The position numbers and the translations under genes were made by a program. DNA of 32,237 nucleotides from Methanobacteriota archaeon (GTDB lineage Archaea; Thermoplasmatota; Poseidoniia; Poseidoniales; Thalassarchaeaceae): the NCBI GenBank assembly GCA_002712285.1, contig PATC01000006.1:1-32237 (forward strand), given 5' to 3'. A model generated the notes under the pieces. That model ran no database searches. It was not told the DNA's origin and saw only the letters and a list, made by a program, of their open reading frames with translations. Positions 1 to 7,387 of the stretch are shown here, piece by piece; position 1 is the first letter of the stretch, and every line of letters begins with the position of its first letter.

Positions 1-4
1 GTTC

Positions 5-256
5 TCATTGTTGTTCCCTCCTATTGGTCATCCATTCGACAGAAGCCCATTCACAGATTCTGTAGCCGGAAGAGAGCACCCCACTCCTACGTACGAGATC
101 GACGCGGACGACTTGAGAATCTGCTTTCAACATCTTCTCTATCTCCTCAAGGCTCGCACGATTGCCATTTGCATGTGCGTACTCTGCAATCTCGGACGTA
201 TTCCGAGGTTTATTCTGGAGGTAAGATCGAATTAGAATTCTGAGATTCTCGCTCAT
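5..256 (-). CDS. Small winged-helix-like protein (83 aa)
   Basis: A complete 83-aa reading frame with ATG start and TGA stop. A GGAGG motif lies about 7 nt before the ATG on the minus strand, which supports this start. The N-terminal two thirds (LRILIRSYLQNKP, then NTSEIAEYAHANG and SLEEIEKMLKAD) alternate helices in the manner of a winged helix-turn-helix, followed by a short strand-rich wing (VVRVDLVRRSG). It has no membrane segment and no enzyme motif. It is divergent from the large wHTH-headed gene at 541, and both could use the intervening 257-540 region. I do not recognise a specific family. A DNA-binding role is inferred from the fold-like pattern only. Confidence 0.6.
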   Translation of the reverse strand: MSENLRILIRSYLQNKPRNTSEIAEYAHANGNRASLEEIEKMLKADSQVVRVDLVRRSGVLSSGYRICEWASVEWMTNRREQQ

Positions 257-540
257 TTCTAGTCCTCCAGGTCTCTAACGGCACAATCGTCGCAATATAC
301 AACTCCAGCCGATGTAAGCGGCATGGTCGGGGGGGTTATCAAATGACCGCCGTCATTTTGGAAGATAGTTACACATTAGGCTAAAAAAATACCTTCTTTT
401 TTTGATTTCTAAGGGTGCCAATATTAATAATTGCACGAATTATGCATTTTGATGTAACAAATTGTAACTTAAACAGTTGTTGAGTTGAGAATATATCAAG
501 ATTGAAATATGAATGGGGCTGAGACGCTTCTGAGCAGACA
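257..540. promoter_or_regulatory. Divergent intergenic region with inverted repeats and TATA-like box
   Basis: A 284-nt gene-free stretch between divergent genes. It contains a perfect 7-bp stem with 4-nt loop (AAATGAC 341-347, CGCC, GTCATTT 352-358), an A7/T7 inverted repeat (383-389 and 397-403), a 6-bp inverted repeat ATAATT/AATTAT (427-432 and 438-443) and a direct repeat TGTAAC at 453-458 and 463-468, one helical turn apart. An ATATAT box at 491-496 sits about 45 nt before the ATG at 541, so it could be a TATA box giving a short leader. Both flanking genes encode wHTH-like proteins, so autoregulation is possible. The repeats are seen; their function is inferred. Confidence 0.5.
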
Positions 541-3081
541 ATGGCAAATCCAATCAAGGCCGTGAGGATTCGGGGCCGACACCGTCGTCTTATTCTGATT
601 CAACTCGCTGTTGAGTCAGGGACTGTATCAGAAATTGCTCAGCGAGCAGGCCTACATGTTCCTCACGTGTCGACTGAACTCAAGCGTATGCGTCAAGAGG
701 GCCTAATCGAACTAAGTGATGCTCCTGGTAGTAGAGGGGCGTCTCTTGCATTGACTCCTGATGGATTCGAGATGTTGGAATCGGATGAGCTTTCGCGAAT
801 TTCCGAAGAATTGTTTGAGAATCAGAAGCCAAAATCTGGAGCAGTCATTTCTATTTTAGGTCGGGATGCTCTACTCATTCTTTCCGATCGAATCGAATCG
901 TCCGTTGTACACATACCATTGATTGATGGTTCATGGACCATCGCTGAAACCCGTGAAAGAACCTCACGTCATTACAACCAGATGTTTGAGAGAATGGATG
1001 GACCAATTGGTAACAATCCTGAACGTTTAGAAGGGTGGTTAGATGCACGATTTGGTCTGTTACGAATTCGATTGTTAGATGATGCTGTAATCAATAGAAT
1101 TGCAATGAATCGTTGGGTGGAAATGAGAACTCCTTCTCGTAGTCAAGAACATCCGCTATCAGTAGATCCATCTGCTTGGCAGTTGGGTCGGATTGGACGA
1201 GACGGTCCTCCGGCAATGTCTGTAAGTTCAGTGGTAAGTCAAGTTGCTTCTGATGAGGTATCCATGCAACTAATCCAGATAGCTAGTAATGGTGCATTTT
1301 CAATCGGTAGGCGTCGAATCCTTGAGAGAGAAAGTACTCCTTTGCCGATTGGAGTATTATCTGATTGGATAGAACTCGTGCATCCTCGTCTTCGACCCCA
1401 AGCTCGTTCCTCTCGACTTGTTGCACTTCATGACCATCTTCTTCGAGGACGTACTAGTGGCAGATCACGTAGAGTTTCTGATGTGACTCTTCGTAAATTT
1501 AGGGATGATTTTGGGGAAAGAGAATTCATTGAAGAATGGGAAAATGATTACATCACAATCAATGATTTATCAGAGACAGGCATTCAATCTCTACTTATCT
1601 GGGCTCTGAATCGACCGATTTCACAGCCATTAGTGCTTGATGTACCAATCCCCATGCCGGAGGTGCTTTCTCGTCGGATTCATCGTTCAGAGGACTTACG
1701 ACTTCTAATTGCTCCTTGGTCTACAATTCAGATGACGCGTGGAGATCGACTTGAACATCATCCAATACATCGTCTCCCGGATCTCCGATGGATTCGTTCC
1801 GACGGGACCGAAGGAATCGTGCATATCGGATATGGCGAACCTTCTTTGTTCAGGCCACCACCTGGATGGAGAGTTCCAGATAGTCCCAAGGAACTCAAAG
1901 AGATGTCCACAGTATTCTCTACTTCAATGCGATCTCCATCGGTTGAGGATTCCAATGAGGAGCAAATCCTGTATGCTTGTTCTGTTCATCATTCTAGTGA
2001 TGAAAAATTTGCTAATTCGATAGAACGAGTCAATCCACTTGCGGCTTGGATAGCATCCAGCGATGCGAATCGGATTGATCGTTGGCAAAGGATTCATGAT
2101 CGTATGGACCTTCAATGGTCTCAACTTCTTTCGGTGGATCAGGTCCCAATTACGCGCATTCCCGAAATACTCTGGATTACTTCAGATGGATGGCGAGTTA
2201 ATCTTGGCCTTCATCTCAATGAGATTCTCCTAGCCGATAGTGAGAAGCGTAGCATAATGCGTCGAATCGCTTTGTATGCGGATGATGAAGAAACTCGTTC
2301 ATGGGCGTCAGGATGTTTACTCTCAATTGCTCAATGGTTAACGAATGATGAAGCCACTGATTTGTTGCGTTGGGGCATCGATGCATGGGCTAAGTCTCCT
2401 CCAAGTCGTTGTGCAGATACATTGTCAGGTATTGCATATCTGTTGTCAGTATATCCTGAATCGCGTCAGGGCGGTATAGAGATGGTATCTGAATCTCTAA
2501 TTCGTAGATCCTACACACTTTCAATTGAACATGATTTACAGTCATGGAGACTGTTAATGCATTGGAATGAGTTTGGCTCGGCTCCAGATACAATGGAAAT
2601 TATACGCATCATCCAGTATTTACCTTGGCCTTGGTGGTCATCTCAGGCTGCTGAGGTTCTGACTATACTGACTGAGAGTGAGGCTGGTCGTACTGCCCTT
2701 TCTATCAACCCGACTCCTTGGCCTGCTCTTCTTTTCTTACCTTTAGATTCTGAGATACCGTTGCCTTTGGCTCCCCCTGGTATTCACCCTGGTTTCCGAC
2801 CTAGCCTTTCAGACCGGATCCGTCGTCTTCTCTCATCTGCTCGCTTCGAAGCAAAAGTACTGAATTCCTTGACAGATGCGGCTCAAGCTATTGAGGATAT
2901 GAGGGCCGGACGCCCTCCTAGTCCTGGTTTGACACATCGTCACGTGGGCTGGCTTTGTCGTCCGATAGAACAGTGGCCTTCTTCTCATTATCTAATCGAC
3001 ACAGATGGTTCTCCTGAGATTACGCAACTTATTGGTCGGTTATCCGCTAGGATCCCCATAGATGTCGCATCGGTGACTTGA
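541..3081 (+). CDS. Large protein with N-terminal winged-helix DNA-binding domain (846 aa)
   Basis: Residues about 10-80 form a MarR/ArsR-like winged helix: a first helix (RRLILIQLAVESG), a helix-turn-helix (TVSEIAQRAGLHVPHVSTEL), then KRMRQEGLIEL and a wing ending in LALTPDGFEML. The remaining 760 residues show no transmembrane segment, Walker motif or metal-binding cluster that I can recognise. They are rich in Trp, Arg and Ser and mostly helical in appearance (for example ILWITSDGWRVNLGLHLNEI around residues 540-560). The ATG at 541 is the first in frame after the regulatory region and lies about 45 nt below a TATA-like box. The gene ends just before the GC-rich candidate RNA at 3090. A regulator with a large sensing or scaffolding part is a guess. 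The DNA-binding domain is fairly secure; the rest is unknown. Confidence 0.8.
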   Translation: MANPIKAVRIRGRHRRLILIQLAVESGTVSEIAQRAGLHVPHVSTELKRMRQEGLIELSDAPGSRGASLALTPDGFEMLESDELSRISEELFENQKPKSGAVISILGRDALLILSDRIESSVVHIPLIDGSWTIAETRERTSRHYNQMFERMDGPIGNNPERLEGWLDARFGLLRIRLLDDAVINRIAMNRWVEMRTPSRSQEHPLSVDPSAWQLGRIGRDGPPAMSVSSVVSQVASDEVSMQLIQIASNGAFSIGRRRILERESTPLPIGVLSDWIELVHPRLRPQARSSRLVALHDHLLRGRTSGRSRRVSDVTLRKFRDDFGEREFIEEWENDYITINDLSETGIQSLLIWALNRPISQPLVLDVPIPMPEVLSRRIHRSEDLRLLIAPWSTIQMTRGDRLEHHPIHRLPDLRWIRSDGTEGIVHIGYGEPSLFRPPPGWRVPDSPKELKEMSTVFSTSMRSPSVEDSNEEQILYACSVHHSSDEKFANSIERVNPLAAWIASSDANRIDRWQRIHDRMDLQWSQLLSVDQVPITRIPEILWITSDGWRVNLGLHLNEILLADSEKRSIMRRIALYADDEETRSWASGCLLSIAQWLTNDEATDLLRWGIDAWAKSPPSRCADTLSGIAYLLSVYPESRQGGIEMVSESLIRRSYTLSIEHDLQSWRLLMHWNEFGSAPDTMEIIRIIQYLPWPWWSSQAAEVLTILTESEAGRTALSINPTPWPALLFLPLDSEIPLPLAPPGIHPGFRPSLSDRIRRLLSSARFEAKVLNSLTDAAQAIEDMRAGRPPSPGLTHRHVGWLCRPIEQWPSSHYLIDTDGSPEITQLIGRLSARIPIDVASVT

Positions 3082-3089
3082 TAACGGAA

Positions 3090-3410
3090 TGGAGCCGGCG
3101 TTCGCTTGCCCCGACTGCAACACCGTGCTGACGACCTCCCTCGCCGGAAGGAAGGATGACGTTCGGTACCAAGTTCGGGGATTCGCCGTCGATCGAAGTT
3201 CACGGGGACCATCTGGGATGATCCGTGAGGCAAACGACGGCTGGACGGACTATGGGTCCCCGGTTGACCGAATGGGATGATTCATGGGACAACCAATCCG
3301 TCCGACAGACGTCCTGGGGCAGGGTCAGGCCCGTGAGCTACGGCGATGAAGCGGGAAGTTACGCCCCGGGACACAGACTCTGTCGGATGATTCAATTCAC
3401 TCCGGCTCTA
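3090..3410 (+). ncRNA. Candidate structured RNA, about 320 nt, family unknown
   Basis: A GC-rich island (38/60, 35/60, 34/60 and 39/60 G+C in the four 60-nt lines from 3121) between genes whose lines are nearer 35-45%. The ends pair: TGGAGCCGG (3090-3098) with CCGGCTCTA (3402-3410), 9 bp with one G-U. Internal arms: CCCCGA 3109-3114 / TCGGGG 3175-3180; CCTCCCT 3135-3141 / AGGAAGG 3149-3155 (one mismatch); GCCGTCG 3185-3191 / CGACGGC 3235-3241 enclosing TCACGG 3200-3205 / CCGTGA 3223-3228; GGACGGA 3243-3249 / TCCGTCC 3297-3303 enclosing GGTTG 3262-3266 / CAACC 3290-3294; GTCCTGGGGC 3311-3320 / GCCCCGGGAC 3363-3372 (10 bp, one G-U). All arms nest within the closing helix. Open frames here are short and not protein-like. 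I found neither the RNase P core GAGGAAAGTCC nor the SRP helix-8 signature. It could be an independent RNA or a long leader of the CoA gene at 3420. The strand is assumed from the neighbours. Confidence 0.6.
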
Positions 3411-3419
3411 CCTCGGGCC

Positions 3420-4427
3420 ATGAGTGACCGCATTGGCCTTCTCGGAGGGACGTTCGATCGCCTCCATGCAGGCCATCATCGACTAATCAAAGAGGTTGCA
3501 GAACACTGCGACCACCTCGAGATTCATGTAACATCAGATGACATGGCTTCAGAGAAAGGAGTTCAAGTCCTACCGTATGACCAACGAGTCGAATCTCTTG
3601 CTGCACATATTGAACAGACTGGAGTCCAAGGTTCAATTCACATGTTGGAGAATTCGTTAGGTCCTGCACCTCATCGGGAAGATTGTGTAGTCATTGGCTG
3701 TACTTCTGAGACATTTAATGGATGTGAGATAATCAACGAAATGCGTCTCAAAGCAGAATTAGAGCCATTAGAAATTTTAGTCGTGGAGCATTTTATCGAT
3801 GAAATAGGAGAAGTTCTTTCATCGTCAAGGATTAGGAATGGAGTTGTTTCACCATCTGGTAATCTCTGGATTCGAGCGTCAGATTTTGATACTGTTCGTC
3901 AGATGCCATCAGTCCTTGATGAGGAGTTGAAGGAACCTCTGGGAACCTTGTACAAAGGTCCGGAGAATAATCCTTCTATCGCTCTTAATTCGGCTCTTTC
4001 TTCACTGGATGATAAGTCCGCGATTATCGCAGTTGGAGACGTAACCGTTCTCTCCCTTGAAGAGAGTGGGTTAATTCCACGTATTGCTGTAATAGATGGC
4101 CGTACAAAGAGGCAGGAATGGAGCCCTGCGTCTCGTATTAATCTCAGTGCGTCTCATCGATTTCAAGCGGTAAACCCTGCTGGAATGTTGACACGGTCAA
4201 TGTACGAAGCCTGTCGAGATGCTATGGGTTGGAATGGCCCAACAGTCATCGATGTAGAAGGAGAGGAAGATCTTTCACCGATTCTCTTGATCCTTCTATG
4301 TCCCCTTGGCGCAGTCATCATGTATGGTCAACCTGGAGAGGGGCTTGTTGTTCGTCGAGTAGATTTAGCCGCTAAATATCGCGCGCGCCGTTTCCTTGAT
4401 GCATTCGAGTCAACGGAGACGAATTGA
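3420..4427 (+). CDS. Phosphopantetheine adenylyltransferase - GTP-dependent dephospho-CoA kinase fusion (335 aa)
   Basis: Two CoA-biosynthesis domains in one chain. Residues 1-150 are an archaeal-type PPAT nucleotidyltransferase: GGTFDRLHAGHHRL (HxGH at 16-19) and SSSRIRNG (134-141) are the two nucleotide-binding signatures. This domain transfers AMP from ATP to 4'-phosphopantetheine. Residues about 175-335 match the archaeal DUF359 family, shown in Thermococcus to be a GTP-dependent dephospho-CoA kinase: GDVT (206-209), DGRTKR (226-231), NPAG (252-255), GEEDL (281-285) and YGQPGEG (302-308). So one protein could do the last two steps of CoA synthesis. The frame stays open upstream to 3225, but those 65 residues are Trp/Arg-rich, unlike protein, and fall inside the paired RNA block, so I place the start at ATG 3420; ATG 3387 is an alternative. 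The stop overlaps the next start as TGATG. Confidence 0.9.
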   Translation: MSDRIGLLGGTFDRLHAGHHRLIKEVAEHCDHLEIHVTSDDMASEKGVQVLPYDQRVESLAAHIEQTGVQGSIHMLENSLGPAPHREDCVVIGCTSETFNGCEIINEMRLKAELEPLEILVVEHFIDEIGEVLSSSRIRNGVVSPSGNLWIRASDFDTVRQMPSVLDEELKEPLGTLYKGPENNPSIALNSALSSLDDKSAIIAVGDVTVLSLEESGLIPRIAVIDGRTKRQEWSPASRINLSASHRFQAVNPAGMLTRSMYEACRDAMGWNGPTVIDVEGEEDLSPILLILLCPLGAVIMYGQPGEGLVVRRVDLAAKYRARRFLDAFESTETN

Positions 4428-5407
4428 TGCTCATCACTATCACAGTATGCGCACGTGACGCTGAGTATTGGGTGAAGGATTGTCTATCGTCACTATGTGC
4501 CCAAGATCATCGACCGTTGCAGATTATCGCGGTGGATGACGGATCGAATGATAGTACATTAGAACAGATGCAATCGTTCTTGCCACCCCAAGAGGATGAT
4601 ATCGAACTTCTAGTTTTTAGTCAAGGAAGAATTGGCCTTTCTGCCGGACGTAACCGAGCTGTTAATGCGGCAGCAGGTGAATGGATTGCGATTACTGATA
4701 TCGACTGTCGTCCTGATCCTCATTGGATTAGTAAGATGCTTTCTCAATTGCCCGGTCTAGATGGTGAGAATATTGTTGCTTTGACGGGTAGAACAGTTTT
4801 TGATCCGGGTTCAACTCAAATTTCTCGACTCCGTTCGAAATCTATTGAGAAGAAGTACGCAGTTCGTGACAAATCCGTGTCACTCGCAAATGGTCCATGT
4901 TCTATGTTCCGTGCAGATATGCTTCGTTCAATTGGTGGGTTCTCTCCTGATTGGTTCCATGCTGAGGATATGGAGGTCAGTTTACGTATGATACAGAATG
5001 GAGGGACCATTCTCTATGTCCCGGAAGCGACGGTACAACATGTGGCCGAGGAGGGACTCCTACGGTTTCTCAAGAAGAGATATCGGGATGCTCGTGCACA
5101 TTTTAGAATAATTAAGAGATATGGATTACGAGGGGTTAAGACATCTAGAAATTTGATGGTAAAGCACGATTTCATCTCTGATGGTGCTGTAATTTCTCTT
5201 TTGCTTCCTATTTTGGGGCTATGGCTGTTTGCTGTCAAACTACTTTGGCCTGATTATCCGACAGTAGCCATGTTTTGTATGCTCGTAGAAATCCTCTTGC
5301 TCGTTGTACCCTGGTCGCGGATTCGAATCCTCTGGAGTGCAGCCATTTGGTTGGGAACTGGACGAGGAATCATCGATGCGATTCTTGGTCGTGCTGGACA
5401 CCGTTAA
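4427..5407 (+). CDS. GT2 family glycosyltransferase with C-terminal membrane segments (326 aa)
   Basis: A GT-A fold glycosyltransferase of family 2. The nucleotide-sugar motif VDDGSNDST is at residues 36-44, the DxD-type metal motif DIDCRPD at 91-97, and the acceptor-side acidic motif AEDMEVSLR at 179-187. The C-terminal part (about 250-300) is hydrophobic, with two to three membrane segments, which places the enzyme at the inner face of the membrane. A role in building surface glycans or lipid-linked sugars is typical for the family; donor and acceptor cannot be read. The ATG at 4427 overlaps the preceding stop by one base (TGATG), implying translational coupling; a TTG one codon earlier is also open. 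Its stop abuts the stop of the convergent gene at 5408 with no spacer. Confidence 0.88.
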   Translation: MLITITVCARDAEYWVKDCLSSLCAQDHRPLQIIAVDDGSNDSTLEQMQSFLPPQEDDIELLVFSQGRIGLSAGRNRAVNAAAGEWIAITDIDCRPDPHWISKMLSQLPGLDGENIVALTGRTVFDPGSTQISRLRSKSIEKKYAVRDKSVSLANGPCSMFRADMLRSIGGFSPDWFHAEDMEVSLRMIQNGGTILYVPEATVQHVAEEGLLRFLKKRYRDARAHFRIIKRYGLRGVKTSRNLMVKHDFISDGAVISLLLPILGLWLFAVKLLWPDYPTVAMFCMLVEILLLVVPWSRIRILWSAAIWLGTGRGIIDAILGRAGHR

Positions 5408-5956
5408 TCAAGCGTCTTCGGAATCTGAATCGAGATGTGGGAGCATGAGTCCGAATCCAATTAGGGGGATGGTAACTGCATAGACACCAGGATCAACCCA
5501 AGTCATGTTCATTCCAGACCATCCGAAATAGAAAATGAGTCCAATCAAGGTCATCCAACTACCAATCATCTTGTTGATTCCATTGCTGGTATCGAAGAAA
5601 GGAGTCCATCGATCAATAGTAAGGAAACTTTGCAACCAGCCCATGAATCCATTTTCTTCGGTGGATTGCAAAATAATGAATCCAAGACCAATGCAGGCGA
5701 GTGCAATGATGGTAAACACCATGTCGCCCGAACTTACGACGATCCCCTCGTGATTTACGTGTGTGTTGTCTGCAAGGTATCCATATGTGAGGAAACCTGC
5801 CCAGACAACCTTCTGTCCTGCAGCGTATGCTCCATACAGGATGTTGATTACATCGACGATTAGAGCCCAGATACCTACACTAGTTAGGATGCGCCCTAGA
5901 GTGGGCGATTCTGGAATGAAGGAGGGGGCAACCTCGTCGACAGTATCATCCGCCAT
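5408..5956 (-). CDS. Four-TM integral membrane protein of unknown function (182 aa)
   Basis: After an acidic 20-residue N-terminus the protein shows four hydrophobic stretches: about 22-48 (ILTSVGIWALIVDVINILYG), 78-98 (MVFTIIALACIGLGFIIL), 132-150 (MIGSWMTLIGLIFYFGW) and 157-173 (VYAVTIPLIGFGLMLP). The C-terminus is acidic (DSDSEDA). I see no catalytic or transport motif. It lies 51 nt downstream of orc1/cdc6 on the same strand and may be co-transcribed, or driven from the short gap that holds CCGGCAACGGTT (minus-strand sense), a motif also found before fabI. It is convergent with, and exactly abuts, the glycosyltransferase. The start is an ATG with no strong Shine-Dalgarno. Confidence 0.75.
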   Translation of the reverse strand: MADDTVDEVAPSFIPESPTLGRILTSVGIWALIVDVINILYGAYAAGQKVVWAGFLTYGYLADNTHVNHEGIVVSSGDMVFTIIALACIGLGFIILQSTEENGFMGWLQSFLTIDRWTPFFDTSNGINKMIGSWMTLIGLIFYFGWSGMNMTWVDPGVYAVTIPLIGFGLMLPHLDSDSEDA

Positions 5957-6007
5957 GACCGTTCGACCGGCGAGGCTGTCTTAACCGTTGCCGGATGAAA
6001 CAGTGTC

Positions 6008-7246
6008 TTATCCGAGCCTTTTCTGAAGTTTGTAAGTGCCCCTAGATGCTGCTTCAAGGCCAGGATTGTCACGAGAAAGAATCTGAATTGCATCGATTCC
6101 CTTTGGAATTAGGCTGTACACATGTTTCGTTCTTCCATGGCGTCCTAGGAAGACATTTCTTACATGCGCTAGGCCTGCTGAATCAAACTCATTGATTATT
6201 GTCGATACACGCCGTGATGTCAATGGTCGGAAGCCTGCTCGCGCGCATGCTTGTGTATATGTCTCCCAGATAGTTCCACTGTTCTGGGTGTGGACTCCGT
6301 TTCTCTGATTGATGAGGATGGATATCAAGATTAATTTCTGGTGATCGGGTAAACCCTGCATGAGTGTGATAGCCCGGTCTTGCTCCATCTGGGCTTGAGC
6401 GCTGATTACGTGTTCGATATTGATGCTGTTTGCATCACCAATTTCAGCTCGTTGCGCAGATACACGGAGGAGATCAATTGCTCGTCTTGCATCGCCATGC
6501 TCCTTTGCAGCGAGATCTGCACACAACCGAATGCCAGATTCATCCCAAGTACCTTCACGTAGACCGTCTTTCGCTCGATCAATCAGAATGTCGTTGACTT
6601 GATCGGCAGTGTAAGGCGTGAATACGATGTCTTCAGCTGCGAGACGAGATCGGATGGGTCCAGTCAGAGAATCAGTGAAAGACAAGTCGTTACTTATTCC
6701 AACAATTGATGCCCGTGCCGTGGTTAGGAGCACGTTGAGAGTGGTTAGGTCATAGAGTAACTGCTCTTCGGATTGTGTTGCGAGGTGATCCATTTCGTCG
6801 AGAACGATGACATGCACTCCTGAACGACGGTCCATGCGGCGAACCGTCTCTTCAAGGACGCGGTCCGCGGGCCACCCTGTGAATGGAATATTGACATCGC
6901 CCTGTTCCGAGAGGTGAGTAGCGATGCTGTGTAATATTCTATATCGGGTGTTAGTATGTTGAGCGTTGACCTCATGAGATGTCACACTACTTCCAATCGC
7001 TTCTGCTCGTTCCTCAAGCTGTTGGATTACAAACCGGGCAGCAGCAGTCTTTCCAGCCCCTGTCGGGCCATAGAGAATCATATTGCCAGGGATATGGCCT
7101 TCAAGAGCATCTGCGAGGTTGAGTACCATTGCGCGGACCTGGGCATCTCGGTGCCGCAAGAATGAGGGCGAGTGACGAGGATCGAATACTCGACGATCCG
7201 AGAACATCGAGTTTGAACGACTCGCTGCTTCAAAGATATTCGTCAT
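6008..7246 (-). CDS. cdc6: Orc1/Cdc6 replication initiator (412 aa)
   Basis: An AAA+ origin-binding ATPase and MCM loader. From the ATG at 7246: Walker A GPTGAGKT at 60-67, Walker B VIVLDEMD ending near 152, sensor 1 GISND around residue 185, sensor 2 GDARRAIDLLR around 250-260, then a C-terminal winged helix (about 310-405, including SRRVSTIINEFDSAGL and GRTKHVYSLIPKG) that in this family contacts origin DNA. Length and domain order are normal for archaeal Orc1/Cdc6. An in-frame GTG at 7255 lies inside the Shine-Dalgarno itself (GAGGTGAT, positions 7258-7251 on the minus strand), so ATG 7246 with a 4-nt spacer is the better start. Archaeal origins commonly lie next to this gene, and the upstream intergenic region has origin-like features. 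Confidence 0.96.
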   Translation of the reverse strand: MTNIFEAASRSNSMFSDRRVFDPRHSPSFLRHRDAQVRAMVLNLADALEGHIPGNMILYGPTGAGKTAAARFVIQQLEERAEAIGSSVTSHEVNAQHTNTRYRILHSIATHLSEQGDVNIPFTGWPADRVLEETVRRMDRRSGVHVIVLDEMDHLATQSEEQLLYDLTTLNVLLTTARASIVGISNDLSFTDSLTGPIRSRLAAEDIVFTPYTADQVNDILIDRAKDGLREGTWDESGIRLCADLAAKEHGDARRAIDLLRVSAQRAEIGDANSINIEHVISAQAQMEQDRAITLMQGLPDHQKLILISILINQRNGVHTQNSGTIWETYTQACARAGFRPLTSRRVSTIINEFDSAGLAHVRNVFLGRHGRTKHVYSLIPKGIDAIQILSRDNPGLEAASRGTYKLQKRLG

Positions 7247-7255
7247 TCTAATCAC

Positions 7256-7387
7256 CTCAAATCCAAATCATGTCCACTGGTGACCCCGGGATAGGGGCAA
7301 AGGGACTTTTCTCACACTCGCGCCAATGACTTAATTGTGCCCATCCAAAAATGAAAGAAAACAATATTTTTCTATATCTTGGGAAGT
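7256..7387. other. Possible replication origin / cdc6 promoter region
   Basis: A 132-nt intergenic region directly upstream of orc1/cdc6. It holds TCCACTGG at 7273-7280, which matches the dyad core of archaeal origin recognition boxes (TCCAGTGGA-like), followed within about 25 nt by G-runs (GGGG 7294-7297, AAAGGG 7299-7304), recalling the G-string of those boxes. A strongly AT-rich tract (about 7347-7398) could serve as an unwinding element. Only one box-like copy is apparent, whereas well-defined origins carry several, so this is suggestive rather than established. The same region must also hold the cdc6 promoter. Confidence 0.35.

Noticed and set aside
3089-3280. Short plus-strand frame starting MEPAFACPDCNTV, zinc-ribbon-like at first sight
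   Set aside because: Only one CxxC, composition unlike neighbouring proteins, and it lies wholly within the paired GC-rich RNA candidate.
3090-3410. RNase P RNA or SRP RNA
   Set aside because: No GAGGAAAGTCC-type core on either strand. The CCGGAAGGAAGG stretch resembles SRP helix 8 but lacks the AGCAGC partner, and the arms are local rather than one long rod as in SRP.
3225-3419. 65-residue N-terminal extension of the PPAT-DPCK frame
   Set aside because: Trp/Arg-rich sequence with no family match. The PPAT fold starts at the methionine encoded at 3420.
5320-5335. GGATTCGAATCC, like a tRNA T-arm
   Set aside because: It lies within the glycosyltransferase coding frame with no acceptor, D or anticodon arms around it; it is a chance palindrome.
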